From Streptomyces jeddahensis (GTDB lineage: Bacteria > Actinomycetota > Actinomycetes > Streptomycetales > Streptomycetaceae), in the NCBI RefSeq assembly GCF_001642995.1, contig NZ_LOHS01000141.1, positions 1 to 64,000 on the forward strand: a DNA stretch of 64,000 bases. Reading direction: 5' to 3'. The notes below the pieces were generated by a model that saw only the letters and a list, made by a program, of their open reading frames with translations, did not search any database and was not told where the DNA came from. Positions 34,775-43,117 of this stretch are shown here, one piece after another (the first letter of the stretch is position 1; every line of letters begins with the position of its first letter). The translations under genes were made by a program, and so were the position numbers.

Positions 34775-34791
34775 ATACCCCCCCTGGGTAT
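34775..34791 (-). promoter_or_regulatory. CsoR-type copper operator upstream of copZ-copA
   Basis: ATACCC-CCCCT-GGGTAT is a perfect 6-bp inverted repeat around a 5-nt centre, matching the known CsoR site of Streptomyces. It lies 78-94 nt upstream of the copZ start. CsoR leaves DNA when it binds Cu(I), so the operon is expected to be induced by copper. Confidence 0.85.
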
Positions 34792-34888
34792 TCCACCGGC
34801 CGACACCCGGCCCTTTTTTCAGCTGAGCAGAGCGGCCCGGCTCAATGACCGCAAGGTCGACCTGCGCCGCTCGTGGGCCGTCTGCCCG

Positions 34889-35919
34889 CTACGGGCGCAG
34901 TTCCAGGGAGATGTGCGAGGACAGTGCGCGGAGGAAGTCGGGCGCGTCGAAGATCGCGCCGGCTGAGGCGACACCGACCGTCCTGGTCCCCCCGTGAGGA
35001 TGCGGTCAACCGCTTCCACCACGAGCGGCGCGGTGATGGCATAGATGTCCTGGCCCTTCGCCACAGCGCGCTGCTCGCTGCCACCGGAGCGCACGACGAC
35101 ATCGACGAGGAAGGTCTGCGCGGACCGCCCGCGCTCGTCGGCCGGGGCCGGCGGCGGTGTGTCCGGGGCGGAAAGGTCTTTGGCCGCCTCGACCGTCATA
35201 TAGGTGCGCACTTCGGGGATGGACAGATGGCTGGGAACGGTGACGACATCGGCCATCGTGAACTCCCCGATGACGGCCCGGGTGCCCATCGGGTCGGGGA
35301 AGGGCCACTGAAGGGTCGGCGGCTCGTCATGGCGGTACTCCAGCCGTCCGTTCGTGTAACGGACGCGTTGGCCGCCCCGCCGCTGCCGGGAGACCGCGCC
35401 CGCGGCACGCGTCCCGGAGGTGGGGTGCCAACTGCTCAGCCCGTACGCGATGTGCGCCTCGTCGGCCGTCGTCCAGTCGCCCATCGCGGCCGTGGTCAGC
35501 AGGTCGCCGAGGCCGCCGTAGAAGGCCATCGCAGGGACGATCACCGCTCCTGCGGCGCGGGCGCGGTCCGCGAAGTGCGCGAACGTATCGACGTTGGCCT
35601 CGATCTCGGCCGCCACATCCACATACGGGATCCCGGCGCGCAGTGCCGCCTCGATCACGGGGGCGGCCGTCGTGGCGAACGGCCCGGCGCAGTTGATCAC
35701 CGCCGCCGCACCGGCCAGTGCGCGGTCGAGCGAGGCCGGGTCACCGACCGACGCCGGGCGGGCATCCAGTCCAGGATGAGACTCCGCCAGCACCTTCAGC
35801 TTGTCGGCGTCGCGCCCGGAGAGAATCGGGACGAACCCGCGCTCCCGCAGCTCCGCCACCACGAACCGCCCGGTGTGCCCGTACGCCCCGAACACCGCCA
35901 CCTCGAGCCCCGATCCCAT
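34889..35919 (-). pseudogene. Saccharopine dehydrogenase NADP-binding-like protein, C-terminal frameshift
   Basis: Starting at ATG 35919 (GGAGG five bases upstream) the frame encodes a Rossmann NAD(P)-binding domain (VAVFGAYGHTGRFVVAEL) and the body of a trans-acting enoyl reductase/saccharopine-dehydrogenase-like protein. After TGG in the tract of six Cs at 34988-34993 the frame becomes nonsense, and a second frame continues with RTVGVASAGAIFDAPDFLRA and SSHISLELRP, ending at 34889. One extra base in the C tract would restore a normal protein of about 343 residues. As written, translation would run on to 34819. The cause may be a true mutation or a sequencing error. Confidence 0.8.
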
Positions 35920-36009
35920 GGGTTCCTCCCCCGCACTCGAATGATCTGTTGCGATCTGTCGTGGACATCCTGTCGATGGCGGGCGCCCTACACGAGTGTC
36001 CGGAACGCC

Positions 36010-37014
36010 ATGACCCACACAATTCCGGACGTGACCACTGTCGCGCTGGCCGTCACCGACGGGATGCTGCACTTCGAACTGTCCATCGCCTATGAGGTCT
36101 TCGCCGCCGCCCCGGCCGACGTGGCAGGCCCCTGGTACGACCTCGTCGTCTGCGGGCCGGGCGCCGTGCGGGCCGGCCGTTTCGGGCTGGAGCCCGACCA
36201 CGGCCTCGACCAGCTCCCGGGCGCCGACACCGTGATCGTCCCGGGCTGGGCCGACGTCGATGAGGACCCACCCGCCGACCTGGTCGACGCGGTGCGCGCG
36301 GCCCACGAGACAGGCGCACGCGTGGCCTCCCTCTGCACGGGCGCGTTCGTGCTGGCCGCCGCAGGCCTGCTCGACGGGCGGCGTGCGACCACGCACTGGG
36401 CACACACCCGAGTCCTGGCCGCCCGCTACCCCGAGGTGGAGGTGGACCCGGACGTCCTCTACGTGGACAACGGCAGCGTGCTCACCTCCGCCGGCAAAGC
36501 CGCCGCCATGGACCTGTGTCTGCACCTCGTCCGCCTCGACCACGGCTCGTCGGTCACCAACGCCGTCGCCCGCCGCCTGGTCGTGCCGCCGCACCGGGAC
36601 GGCGGCCAGGCCCAGTTCGTCACCACCCCGGCGCCCGCCCCGGACCACCACCCGCTCGCCGAACTCTTCCCCTGGGTGATCGAACGGCTGGACCAGCCGC
36701 TGACCGTGGAGGACCTGGCCCGCCAGGCACGGATGAGCTCGCGCAACCTGGGCCGCCATTTCAGGTCGGTGACCGGTACCACCCCGCTGCAATGGCTGCT
36801 CACTCAGCGGATCCGCCACGCCCAGGAGTTGCTGGAGACCTCCGACGACAGCGTCGACACCATCGCGGCGGCCACCGGCATGGGCACCGCCACAACGCTG
36901 CGCCGGCATTTCAACCGCACGGTCGGAGTGCCTCCCGACGCCTACCGCCGCACCTTCCGCTCGCGGACCCGCCCCGGCCCGAACGACAGCGGGCGATACC
37001 ACCAGCGCCCCTGA
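36010..37014 (+). CDS. GlxA family transcriptional regulator (DJ-1/PfpI + AraC)
   Basis: A 334-residue regulator with an N-terminal DJ-1/PfpI-like domain (about 10-185; VASLCTGAFVLAAAGLLDGRRATTHW holds the nucleophile-elbow cysteine C103-like residue) and a C-terminal AraC-type double helix-turn-helix (about 220-320; MSSRNLGRHFRSVTGTTP and GMGTATTLRRHFNRTVGVPP). Such proteins activate nearby metabolic genes on ligand binding. It is divergent from the frameshifted reductase gene, with 90 bp between, and is its likely controller. Confidence 0.93.
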   Translation: MTHTIPDVTTVALAVTDGMLHFELSIAYEVFAAAPADVAGPWYDLVVCGPGAVRAGRFGLEPDHGLDQLPGADTVIVPGWADVDEDPPADLVDAVRAAHETGARVASLCTGAFVLAAAGLLDGRRATTHWAHTRVLAARYPEVEVDPDVLYVDNGSVLTSAGKAAAMDLCLHLVRLDHGSSVTNAVARRLVVPPHRDGGQAQFVTTPAPAPDHHPLAELFPWVIERLDQPLTVEDLARQARMSSRNLGRHFRSVTGTTPLQWLLTQRIRHAQELLETSDDSVDTIAAATGMGTATTLRRHFNRTVGVPPDAYRRTFRSRTRPGPNDSGRYHQRP

Positions 37015-37100
37015 GCCATGAGGCCGTGAGGCCGTGAGGAGGAGCCGTTCGGCGGCTCACCTGCGGTCAGTCACCACCGCGGGGCCGTCGCCCCAACGCT

Positions 37101-37135
37101 CCATGTGAGCCAGACTCCCTCCATGCGAGCCAGAC
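37101..37135 (+). repeat. Short direct repeat spanning the alternative starts of the hydrolase gene
   Basis: ATGTGAGCCAGAC (37103-37115) recurs with one change as ATGCGAGCCAGAC (37123-37135), 20 bp apart. The second copy carries the preferred ATG. Confidence 0.65.
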
Positions 37136-37989
37136 GTGCAGGCGTGGACGAAACGGTGCTGACCGAAGACGGCGTTCGGCTGTGGGCCACCCGGGCCGGT
37201 GCGGGCGATCCTGTGGTCTTCTGCCACGGCGGCCCGGGGCTGTGGGACACCTTGGAGGAGGTCTCCGGACTGCTGGCGCAGCGGGTCTCGGTGCACCGCT
37301 GGGACCAGCGCGGGTGCGGCCGGTCGCAGCGGTGCGGGCCGTACTCGGTCGCCCGGTCCGTGGCCGACCTGGACGCCGTCCGCCGGCGCTTCGGGCTGAG
37401 CCGAATGGCGCTGCTGGGCCACTCGTGGGGCGCCCAGCTGACGCTGCGGTACGCCCTGGAACACCCCGAGCGTGTGAGCAGGTTGGTCTACGTCTCAGGC
37501 ACCGGAATCGACCGGGGCGCGAGCTGGCACGAGGTCTACGAGCGGAACCTGCGCGCCAACATCCGTAGCGGACTGGGGCGTTGGGAGGCGTTGAAAGCCC
37601 GGAAGCGGACGGATGCGGAGGACCGGGAATTCTGCGTGCTGCAGTGGTCGGCGGACTTCGCCGAGCGGGAGCGGGCACTCGAGCACGCCGAGCGGATGGC
37701 CACGCCTTGGCTCGGGGTGAACTTCGAGTGCAACGCGGCCATCAACGCCGAGAACAAGCGCACCTGGGGGACGCCAGATCTGCGGGCGGCATGCGAGAAG
37801 CTGGACGTGCCGGTGCTGATCGTGAACGGGGCCGAGGACATCCGGCCGGGCTGGGCGGTCGATTCGCTGGAGCAGGCCCTGCCCCGGGTGTCCCGGACGG
37901 TGTTGAGCGGCGCCGGGCACCTGCCGTGGGTCGAGGACCCGGAGGGCTTCCGGGCCGCGGTCAGCGGCTTCCTGGCCGATCTTCAGTAG
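37123..37989 (+). CDS. Alpha/beta hydrolase (proline iminopeptidase-like)
   Basis: A 288-residue alpha/beta hydrolase. HGGPG is the oxyanion element (35-39) and DQRGCGRS and GHSWGA (nucleophile S101) follow; the acid is in VNGAEDIRPG and the histidine in GAGHLPW. The HGGPG plus DQRGCGRS pair is typical of proline iminopeptidases (S33), which remove N-terminal proline, though other amidases share it. The start may be ATG 37123 or GTG 37105. Confidence 0.88.
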   Translation: MRARRAGVDETVLTEDGVRLWATRAGAGDPVVFCHGGPGLWDTLEEVSGLLAQRVSVHRWDQRGCGRSQRCGPYSVARSVADLDAVRRRFGLSRMALLGHSWGAQLTLRYALEHPERVSRLVYVSGTGIDRGASWHEVYERNLRANIRSGLGRWEALKARKRTDAEDREFCVLQWSADFAERERALEHAERMATPWLGVNFECNAAINAENKRTWGTPDLRAACEKLDVPVLIVNGAEDIRPGWAVDSLEQALPRVSRTVLSGAGHLPWVEDPEGFRAAVSGFLADLQ

Positions 37990-38162
37990 CAGTCGGGACA
38001 GCGCCGGCGTGGCGGCCACCCCGCTCGTTGCTCGCATCGAGGCGGCCGCCCTGCGCCACCGCAGGGGCCTGGAGCTCGAAACTGCGCAGCACTCGCACTT
38101 GGGGCGAGCCCCGAGAGCAGACGGTCGAAAGCGGGGTGCAGGTGGAGCATCCGAGTCGGGGC

Positions 38163-38480
38163 TCAGTCCAGGTCGGTGCGGAGGGCCAGGTCGAGAAGGC
38201 CGGGGAAGCGCTCGTCGAACTCGGGACGGCGAAGGCGGTTGTAGCGGCGCTGGCCTCTGTCGCGCTGTTCGAGGAGGCCGACCTGGCGCAGCACGGCGAA
38301 GTGGTGACTGAGTGCCGCCTTGCGCACGGGCACGTCGAAGCTGCCGCACGGGCGCTCCCAGTCCTCGGCTGCGGCGAGCTCACGGACCAGGGTGAGGCGC
38401 ACCGGGTCGGCGAGGGCAGCCAGGGCGGTGGCGAGCGGAACCTCGCGAGGGTGGATGTGTTCGGGTGCGGAAGCCGCCAT
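38163..38480 (-). CDS. ArsR family transcriptional regulator
   Basis: A 105-residue winged-helix protein. LATALAALADPVRLTLVREL and VRKAALSHHFAVLRQVGLLE are the characteristic ArsR helices. The metal-binding cysteine box of helix 3 is not present (KAALSHH instead of ELCVCDL), so it is probably a non-metal member that senses a small molecule. It is divergent from the Gfo/Idh/MocA oxidoreductase gene and shares an operator-rich 104-bp region with it. Confidence 0.9.
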   Translation of the reverse strand: MAASAPEHIHPREVPLATALAALADPVRLTLVRELAAAEDWERPCGSFDVPVRKAALSHHFAVLRQVGLLEQRDRGQRRYNRLRRPEFDERFPGLLDLALRTDLD

Positions 38481-38500
38481 CGGGTGCTCCTGGCAAGGGA

Positions 38501-38555
38501 TTGCGGATTGTTCGACGAACTTCGTACACTCCTGATTGTTCGTCGCTTGTCGAAC
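38501..38555. promoter_or_regulatory. Divergent promoter with two GTTCG/CGAAC palindromes
   Basis: On the plus strand TTGCGG (38501) and TACACT (38525) with an 18-nt spacer form a promoter for the oxidoreductase gene. The perfect palindrome GTTCG-A-CGAAC (38510-38520) lies in the spacer and GTTCG-N8-CGAAC (38538-38555) lies just downstream, both following GATT. They are probably sites for the divergent ArsR protein. Confidence 0.6.
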
Positions 38556-38584
38556 AGTCTATCGCGCCGTGAAGGAGCTCAACC

Positions 38585-39697
38585 GTGTCCTCGTCCCAGG
38601 CGTCATTCCAGCAGGCCCCCATCGGGGTGGGCATCGTCGGTCTCTCCGCCAGGCGCGGCTGGGCCTCCCGAGCCCACCTCCCCGCGCTACAACGGCTGGA
38701 CGGCTTCGAGCTGCGCGCGCTGTCCGCCAGCAGCCCGGAGTCCGCGCGGCAGGCCGCGGAGAAGTACGCAGTCGCGCGGTCCTACGGAACGGCCGATGAG
38801 CTGGCGGCGGCCGACGAGGTCGACCTGGTGGTGGTCACCGTGAAGGTGCCGAACCACCGGGAGATCATCCAATCCGCCCTGGCCGCAGGGAAGGCGGTGC
38901 TCTCCGAGTGGCCGCTGGGCAACGGGCTCGCCGAGGCCGAGGAGCTGGCTGCCACCGCCGCCGAACGCGGACTGCGCACCTTCACCGGGCTGCAGGCGCG
39001 GTCCGCCCCCGCCGTGCGCTATCTGCGCGACCTGGTCGCTGACGGCTATGTCGGCGAGGTGCTCTCGACCAGCGTGGTGGCGTCCGGCGGGAGCTGGGGA
39101 GCGTTGTTCCCGGAGGGCGGCGCATACCTGCTGGACCGCGCCAACGGCGCGACCATGCTGACCATCCCGTTCGGGCACACCCTGGATGGACTGACCATGG
39201 TGCTCGGCAATGTCGAGGAGGTCACCACGGTCACCGCTACTCGACACCGCGAGGTCCAGGACCCGCAGACCGGCCGGGTTTTCCGGCCGAATGTGGCCGA
39301 CCAGGTGGTGCTCGGCGGAGTGCTCTCCTCCGGCGCGGTGGTCTCCGTGCACTACCGAGGCGGCCTGTCCCGGGGCACCAACTTCCACTGGGAGATCAAC
39401 GGAACGGACGGGGACCTGGTCGTCACCGGCGACACCGGGCACCTGCAGATGGGCGAGTTCAGCATCGACGGGGCGCACGGATCCGATGCCAAGCTCAGCC
39501 GACTCGCTGTTCCCGAGCGGTACTTCGATCCTGCGCTCAACGAGCTGCGCGGTACTCCGGCGTACAACGTCGGCGCCGCCTATGCACAGATCCAGCGCGA
39601 CCTGACGGACGGCAGCTCCGACGTGCCCGACTTCGCGCACGCCGCCCGGCACCACCGGCTGCTGGACCGGATCGAGCGGGCGGCCGAGCGCGTCTGA
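38585..39697 (+). CDS. Gfo/Idh/MocA family oxidoreductase
   Basis: A 370-residue NAD(P)-dependent oxidoreductase with an N-terminal Rossmann domain (GVGIVGLSARRGWASRAHLP) and a C-terminal GFO_IDH_MocA_C domain. The usual EKP motif is EWP (SEWPLGNG), which removes the lysine that contacts cofactor and substrate. VVVTVKVPNHREII is the second cofactor contact. The substrate is probably a sugar or polyol. The GTG start at 38585 has GAAGGAG upstream. It is likely controlled by the divergent ArsR regulator. Confidence 0.9.
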   Translation: MSSSQASFQQAPIGVGIVGLSARRGWASRAHLPALQRLDGFELRALSASSPESARQAAEKYAVARSYGTADELAAADEVDLVVVTVKVPNHREIIQSALAAGKAVLSEWPLGNGLAEAEELAATAAERGLRTFTGLQARSAPAVRYLRDLVADGYVGEVLSTSVVASGGSWGALFPEGGAYLLDRANGATMLTIPFGHTLDGLTMVLGNVEEVTTVTATRHREVQDPQTGRVFRPNVADQVVLGGVLSSGAVVSVHYRGGLSRGTNFHWEINGTDGDLVVTGDTGHLQMGEFSIDGAHGSDAKLSRLAVPERYFDPALNELRGTPAYNVGAAYAQIQRDLTDGSSDVPDFAHAARHHRLLDRIERAAERV

Positions 39698-39936
39698 CCG
39701 TACGTCCACCGAAGCGTCGGCGGCTACCGCAGCGTCGCGTTCACCAGCGGCGTCCGCGCGGGACGTCGGCTCCGGCAGCGGTGAGCTGGCCCGGCTGCCG
39801 GGGCACCGCGCGACAGCCGGGGTCGATGCGGCCTCATCCGTCACGCCGGCGTCCTCCGGCTGTCGACAAGGTGTCCCCGGCCGCCATTGGTACCGTCATA
39901 CGCGCTGGTCACCGACCGGGAGGAGACCCACGGGCC

Positions 39937-40419
39937 ATGGCCGTGGACGAGCTGGACACCCGCATTCTGCGGCTGCTGCTGGAGCAGCCGCGTACGAGCG
40001 CTCGCGAATACGCGCGGATCCTCGGCGTGGCACGGGGCACGCTCCAGGCCCGCCTCGACCGGCTGGAGCGGGACGGGGTGATCACTGGCACCGGCCCCTC
40101 GCTCTCCCCCGCCGCGCTCGGCCACCCGGTGCTCGCCTTCGTGCACATCGAGGTCACCCAGGGCCATCTCGACGAGGTGGGCGACGCACTGGCCGGCGTA
40201 CCGGAGATCATCGAGGCGTTCTCGATCACGGGCGGCGGCGACCTGCTCACCCGGGTCGTCGCGCGGGACAACGCGCACCTGGAGGACGTGATCCAGCAGC
40301 TGATCCAGCTGCCGGGCGTGGTGCGCACACGCACGGAGGTGGCGCTGCGCGAGCGGGTGCCGCATCGCCTGCTGCCGCTCGTGGAGTCGATCGGCCGGTC
40401 GCCTCGCGCGGCACGTTGA
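39937..40419 (+). CDS. Lrp/AsnC family transcriptional regulator
   Basis: A 160-residue regulator with an N-terminal winged helix-turn-helix (LDTRILRLLLEQPRTSAREY through LGVARGTLQARLDRLERDGV) and a C-terminal RAM ligand domain (VLAFVHIEVTQGHLDEVGDALAGVPEI... in AFSITGGGDLLTRVVA). It probably senses an amino acid. The ATG at 39937 was chosen for its position at the first conserved helix. No amino-acid gene is adjacent. Confidence 0.9.
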   Translation: MAVDELDTRILRLLLEQPRTSAREYARILGVARGTLQARLDRLERDGVITGTGPSLSPAALGHPVLAFVHIEVTQGHLDEVGDALAGVPEIIEAFSITGGGDLLTRVVARDNAHLEDVIQQLIQLPGVVRTRTEVALRERVPHRLLPLVESIGRSPRAAR

Positions 40420-40486
40420 CCGCGCCCGTACGTCTCAGTGGCCAGCACCCTCTCAGTCGCCCGTACCCTCGCGCTCACGCCCTGGC

Positions 40487-41194
40487 ATGCTGAACGGCAT
40501 GAGCAAGGACGCCACCACCTCGGTCATATTCGATCTCGACGGAACGCTCGTAGACAGCGAGCCGAACTATTTCGAAGCCGGGCGGCATGTTCTTGGAGAG
40601 CACGGCATCACGGACTTCACCTGGGAGGACCACCAGCAGTACGTGGGCATAGGCACACAGGAGACGATCGCCCTGTGGAAGGAGCGGTTCGGGCTCACGG
40701 CACCGCTCGACGAGCTGCTGGCACAGAAGAACCGCCGCTATCTGGAACTGGCCCGGATCTCCACGCCCGTCTACCCGGAGATGCGGAAGTTCGTGGAGCG
40801 GCTGCACGTCGCGGGTGTCCAGATGGCCGTGGCCTCGGGATCCTCTCGCGAGGCCATCGAGGCGATCCTGTCCGGCGCCGGACTGGCCACGCTGCTGCCC
40901 GTCGTCGTATCGGCGGACGAGGTGGCACACGGCAAACCCGCACCGGACGTCTTCCTGGAGGCCGCCCGCCGGATCGGTGCCGAACCGGCGGGCTGCGTCG
41001 TGGTGGAGGACGCCGCGCCCGGGGCCGCCGCGGCGCATGCGGCGGGCATGCGGTGCATCGCGATCCCCTACGTCGCGGCACAGGCGGGCGATGCCCTGTT
41101 CGCCACGGCAGGACTGCTCTTCCGCGGCGGACAGGACGAGTTCACCGCGCAGGCCGCGATCGAGTGGCTTGCGCTCACTCCGACGACGCCGTGA
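40487..41194 (+). CDS. HAD-IA family hydrolase (beta-phosphoglucomutase-like)
   Basis: A 235-residue HAD-superfamily protein with motif I FDLDGTLVDSE (both aspartates present), an alpha-helical cap, motif II ASGSSREA, motif III KPAPDVF and motif IV VEDAAPG. It is probably a sugar-phosphate phosphatase or mutase. The start may be ATG 40487 or ATG 40499 (MSKDATTS). The stop lies 27 bp from the end of the convergent LysR-like gene. Confidence 0.9.
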   Translation: MLNGMSKDATTSVIFDLDGTLVDSEPNYFEAGRHVLGEHGITDFTWEDHQQYVGIGTQETIALWKERFGLTAPLDELLAQKNRRYLELARISTPVYPEMRKFVERLHVAGVQMAVASGSSREAIEAILSGAGLATLLPVVVSADEVAHGKPAPDVFLEAARRIGAEPAGCVVVEDAAPGAAAAHAAGMRCIAIPYVAAQAGDALFATAGLLFRGGQDEFTAQAAIEWLALTPTTP

Positions 41195-41221
41195 ACGTGC
41201 CCGCGCCAGAAGTGCCGGACG

Positions 41222-41995
41222 CTACGACCGGCGGCGAGGTTTGCCGCGCTTGGCGCCTTTCGGGCCGCCGGAACCGCTCCGGGGGCTCTTGCCCCCGGAC
41301 TTGCCGGCTGCGGGGTTCCGCCGCGCCCCGCCGGAATCGGGTCGCTGCCGCTTCGGCTGGGCCGGGGTCGCGGCCGGGGTCGTGCGGCGGCCTCGCGTGC
41401 TGTTGACGGTCCGCCCGCGGACGATCCCGATGAAGTCCTCCACCAGGTCGGTGGTCGCGTCCTCGGGCCACGACAGCGCGACGCGCGACTCGGGGGCGTC
41501 CGTGACCGGCCGGTACGTGAGGTCCTTGCGGTGGTGCAGACGGGCGAGTGACTGCGGCACGACGAGCAGTCCCACTCCTGCCGCCACCAGCTCGATGGCG
41601 TCCGCCGTCGTGGCGGGGCGCTCGATCGCGGGCCGTCCCGGCAGACGCTCCCAGTCGAGCACGTCGTCGAGGGGGTGCAGCACGATGTCGTCGGCCAGAT
41701 CCTCGGCGGACACCTCGTCGACCGCCGCCACGACATGGTCCTTCGGGACCACGACCACCGTCGTCTCGGTGTAGAGCGGGATCGCGCTGAGGACCGTCCG
41801 GTCGACCGGCAGCCGCACGAAACCGGCGTCAGCGCCGCCGCGCAGCAACACATCGGATGCTTCGGCGGCGGACACCCCGATGAGGTTCAGCGGGACCTCG
41901 GGCAGCCGCTCGTTCCAGATCCGCACCCACTTGCCGGGCGTCACCCCGGGGACATACGCGAGCCGGAACGAGGGGGATTCTTCCGAGCCTGTCAC
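41222..41995 (-). CDS. LysR substrate-binding domain protein without DNA-binding domain
   Basis: A 257-residue protein whose residues 8-190 are a LysR-type co-inducer-binding domain (LAYVPGVTPGKW, DAGFVRLPVD, ELVAAGVGLLVVPQSLA). The N-terminal helix-turn-helix of LysR regulators is absent: the frame starts right at the ligand domain. The last 60 residues are basic and disordered (RNPAAGKSGGKSPRSGS). It is divergent from a DUF5997 gene, a conserved Streptomyces arrangement. It may act as a ligand-binding partner rather than as a DNA-binding regulator. Confidence 0.85.
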   Translation of the reverse strand: MTGSEESPSFRLAYVPGVTPGKWVRIWNERLPEVPLNLIGVSAAEASDVLLRGGADAGFVRLPVDRTVLSAIPLYTETTVVVVPKDHVVAAVDEVSAEDLADDIVLHPLDDVLDWERLPGRPAIERPATTADAIELVAAGVGLLVVPQSLARLHHRKDLTYRPVTDAPESRVALSWPEDATTDLVEDFIGIVRGRTVNSTRGRRTTPAATPAQPKRQRPDSGGARRNPAAGKSGGKSPRSGSGGPKGAKRGKPRRRS

Positions 41996-42067
41996 TCCGC
42001 CAGGTTACCGGTCGCCGGTCACCGGTCGTGGTCGGAGGTCGCGCAGGCGCTCGATACCCTGGACACC

Positions 42068-42472
42068 ATGAAGTCGCACCAGACCACCCAGACGATGAAG
42101 CCCGCGACCGCGGCGAAGAAGCTGGGTGTGTACCTCGAGGCCACCCCCGCCGAGTTCCGGGAGGGTGTCGTCTCGCGCGCCGAGCTGAACGCGCTGCAGG
42201 CCGATCCGCCCGAGTGGCTGCGCGAGCTGCGGCGCAACGGCCCGCACCCCCGGCCGGTGGTCGCGGCGAAGCTGGGCATCTCCATCTCGGGTCTCGCACG
42301 TGGCGGGATCACGGAACCCCTCACCACCGAGCAGATCGACGCCTTGAAGAGGGACCGTCCCGACTGGCTGGAGAAGGAGCGCGCCACCCAGGCCGAGGTC
42401 CGGAAGGAGGCGGCGCGCATCAAGGAGCAGAAGGCCGAGCGCGACGACCAGTCCGGCCGACCGGGTTCCTGA
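42068..42472 (+). CDS. DUF5997 family protein
   Basis: A 134-residue soluble protein. The central PPEWLRELRRNGPHPRPVVA, KLGISISGLARGG and LTTEQIDALKRDRPDWLEKE segments form a helical domain that looks like a DNA-binding or protein-interaction helix-turn-helix; the C-terminal 35 residues are a charged coiled helix. The LysR-like neighbour lacks a DNA-binding domain, so a complex of the two could rebuild a regulator. That is inference. No experimental function is known to me. Confidence 0.85.
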   Translation: MKSHQTTQTMKPATAAKKLGVYLEATPAEFREGVVSRAELNALQADPPEWLRELRRNGPHPRPVVAAKLGISISGLARGGITEPLTTEQIDALKRDRPDWLEKERATQAEVRKEAARIKEQKAERDDQSGRPGS

Positions 42473-42658
42473 CCCGCAGGCCGGTCGGTGCCGCGGAACC
42501 CCCAGGCCGACAGGCCGGGCAACGCCTACGCCCGCCAGGAACGATAGGCGGACCTGACTTGCAGGGCCACTGCACCATCGGCAGGTCCTCCCGCACGGCC
42601 AGCCTGGCTGACCGGCTGCTGTCGCAGGCCGCCGCTCACCACGGGCGGCGGCCCGGCG

Positions 42659-43073
42659 TCACGGCGTGTTCGGGAACAGAGCGCGGGTGCGGGCGGGGTC
42701 GGGTGAGACGAAGACACCGTCTGCCGTGACCATGGCGACCGACGGGTCCTCCTCGGTGCTGATCGAGCCTGTCACGAAGACCTTCCGCTCCTCGGTGCCG
42801 GTGACGTGGGCAATGACCCGCAGGGAATACGTCCACGACCGGGATCTCCGCCCGTACGCGCCGTCGGCCGGTCAACTGCACGGTGAAGCGGCGGACTTCG
42901 TCCGTCAGACGTTCCAGGGCTTCGACCGGGGCATCGGTGCGTACGGTGGCGTCCACCAGGGCACGCAGTTCGTGCCCCAGCGCGGTGATCGCCGCGCGCT
43001 GGTGGTCCAGTTCCTCTCCTGTCGGTCGTTCAGGGGCGGGGTTGGCCGCGGGGGATTCGGTCGGTGCGCTCAT
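42659..43073 (-). pseudogene. PaaI-type thioesterase remnant with internal deletion and frameshift
   Basis: From ATG 43073 the frame encodes MSAPTESPAANPAP, DHQRAAITALGHELRALVDA and DEVRRFTVQLTGRRR to about residue 83 (42825). The reading then has to shift to another frame, which gives SLRVIAHVTGTEERKVFVTG and DPSVAMVTADGVFVSPDPAR before a stop at 42659. These are the usual N- and C-terminal ends of an actinobacterial PaaI-family thioesterase; the hot-dog catalytic core of about 100 residues is missing. It is non-functional. It lies next to another decayed gene. Confidence 0.72.
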
Positions 43074-43117
43074 CGGGTTTCTCGGTGGGGGCGTGGTGGG
43101 TCGTGGCCGCGACGCGG

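Noticed and set aside
34873..36009. Upstream extension of the GlxA regulator frame
   Set aside because: It is antisense to the saccharopine-dehydrogenase-like gene, with shadow composition. The ATG at 36010 begins the DJ-1 domain.
37990..38162. Remnant gene between the alpha/beta hydrolase and ArsR genes
   Set aside because: Translations in all six frames show no recognisable family motif.
39698..39936. Possible small gene between the oxidoreductase and Lrp genes
   Set aside because: No start codon with a ribosome site leads into a frame with proper codon bias; the region looks like an ordinary promoter gap.
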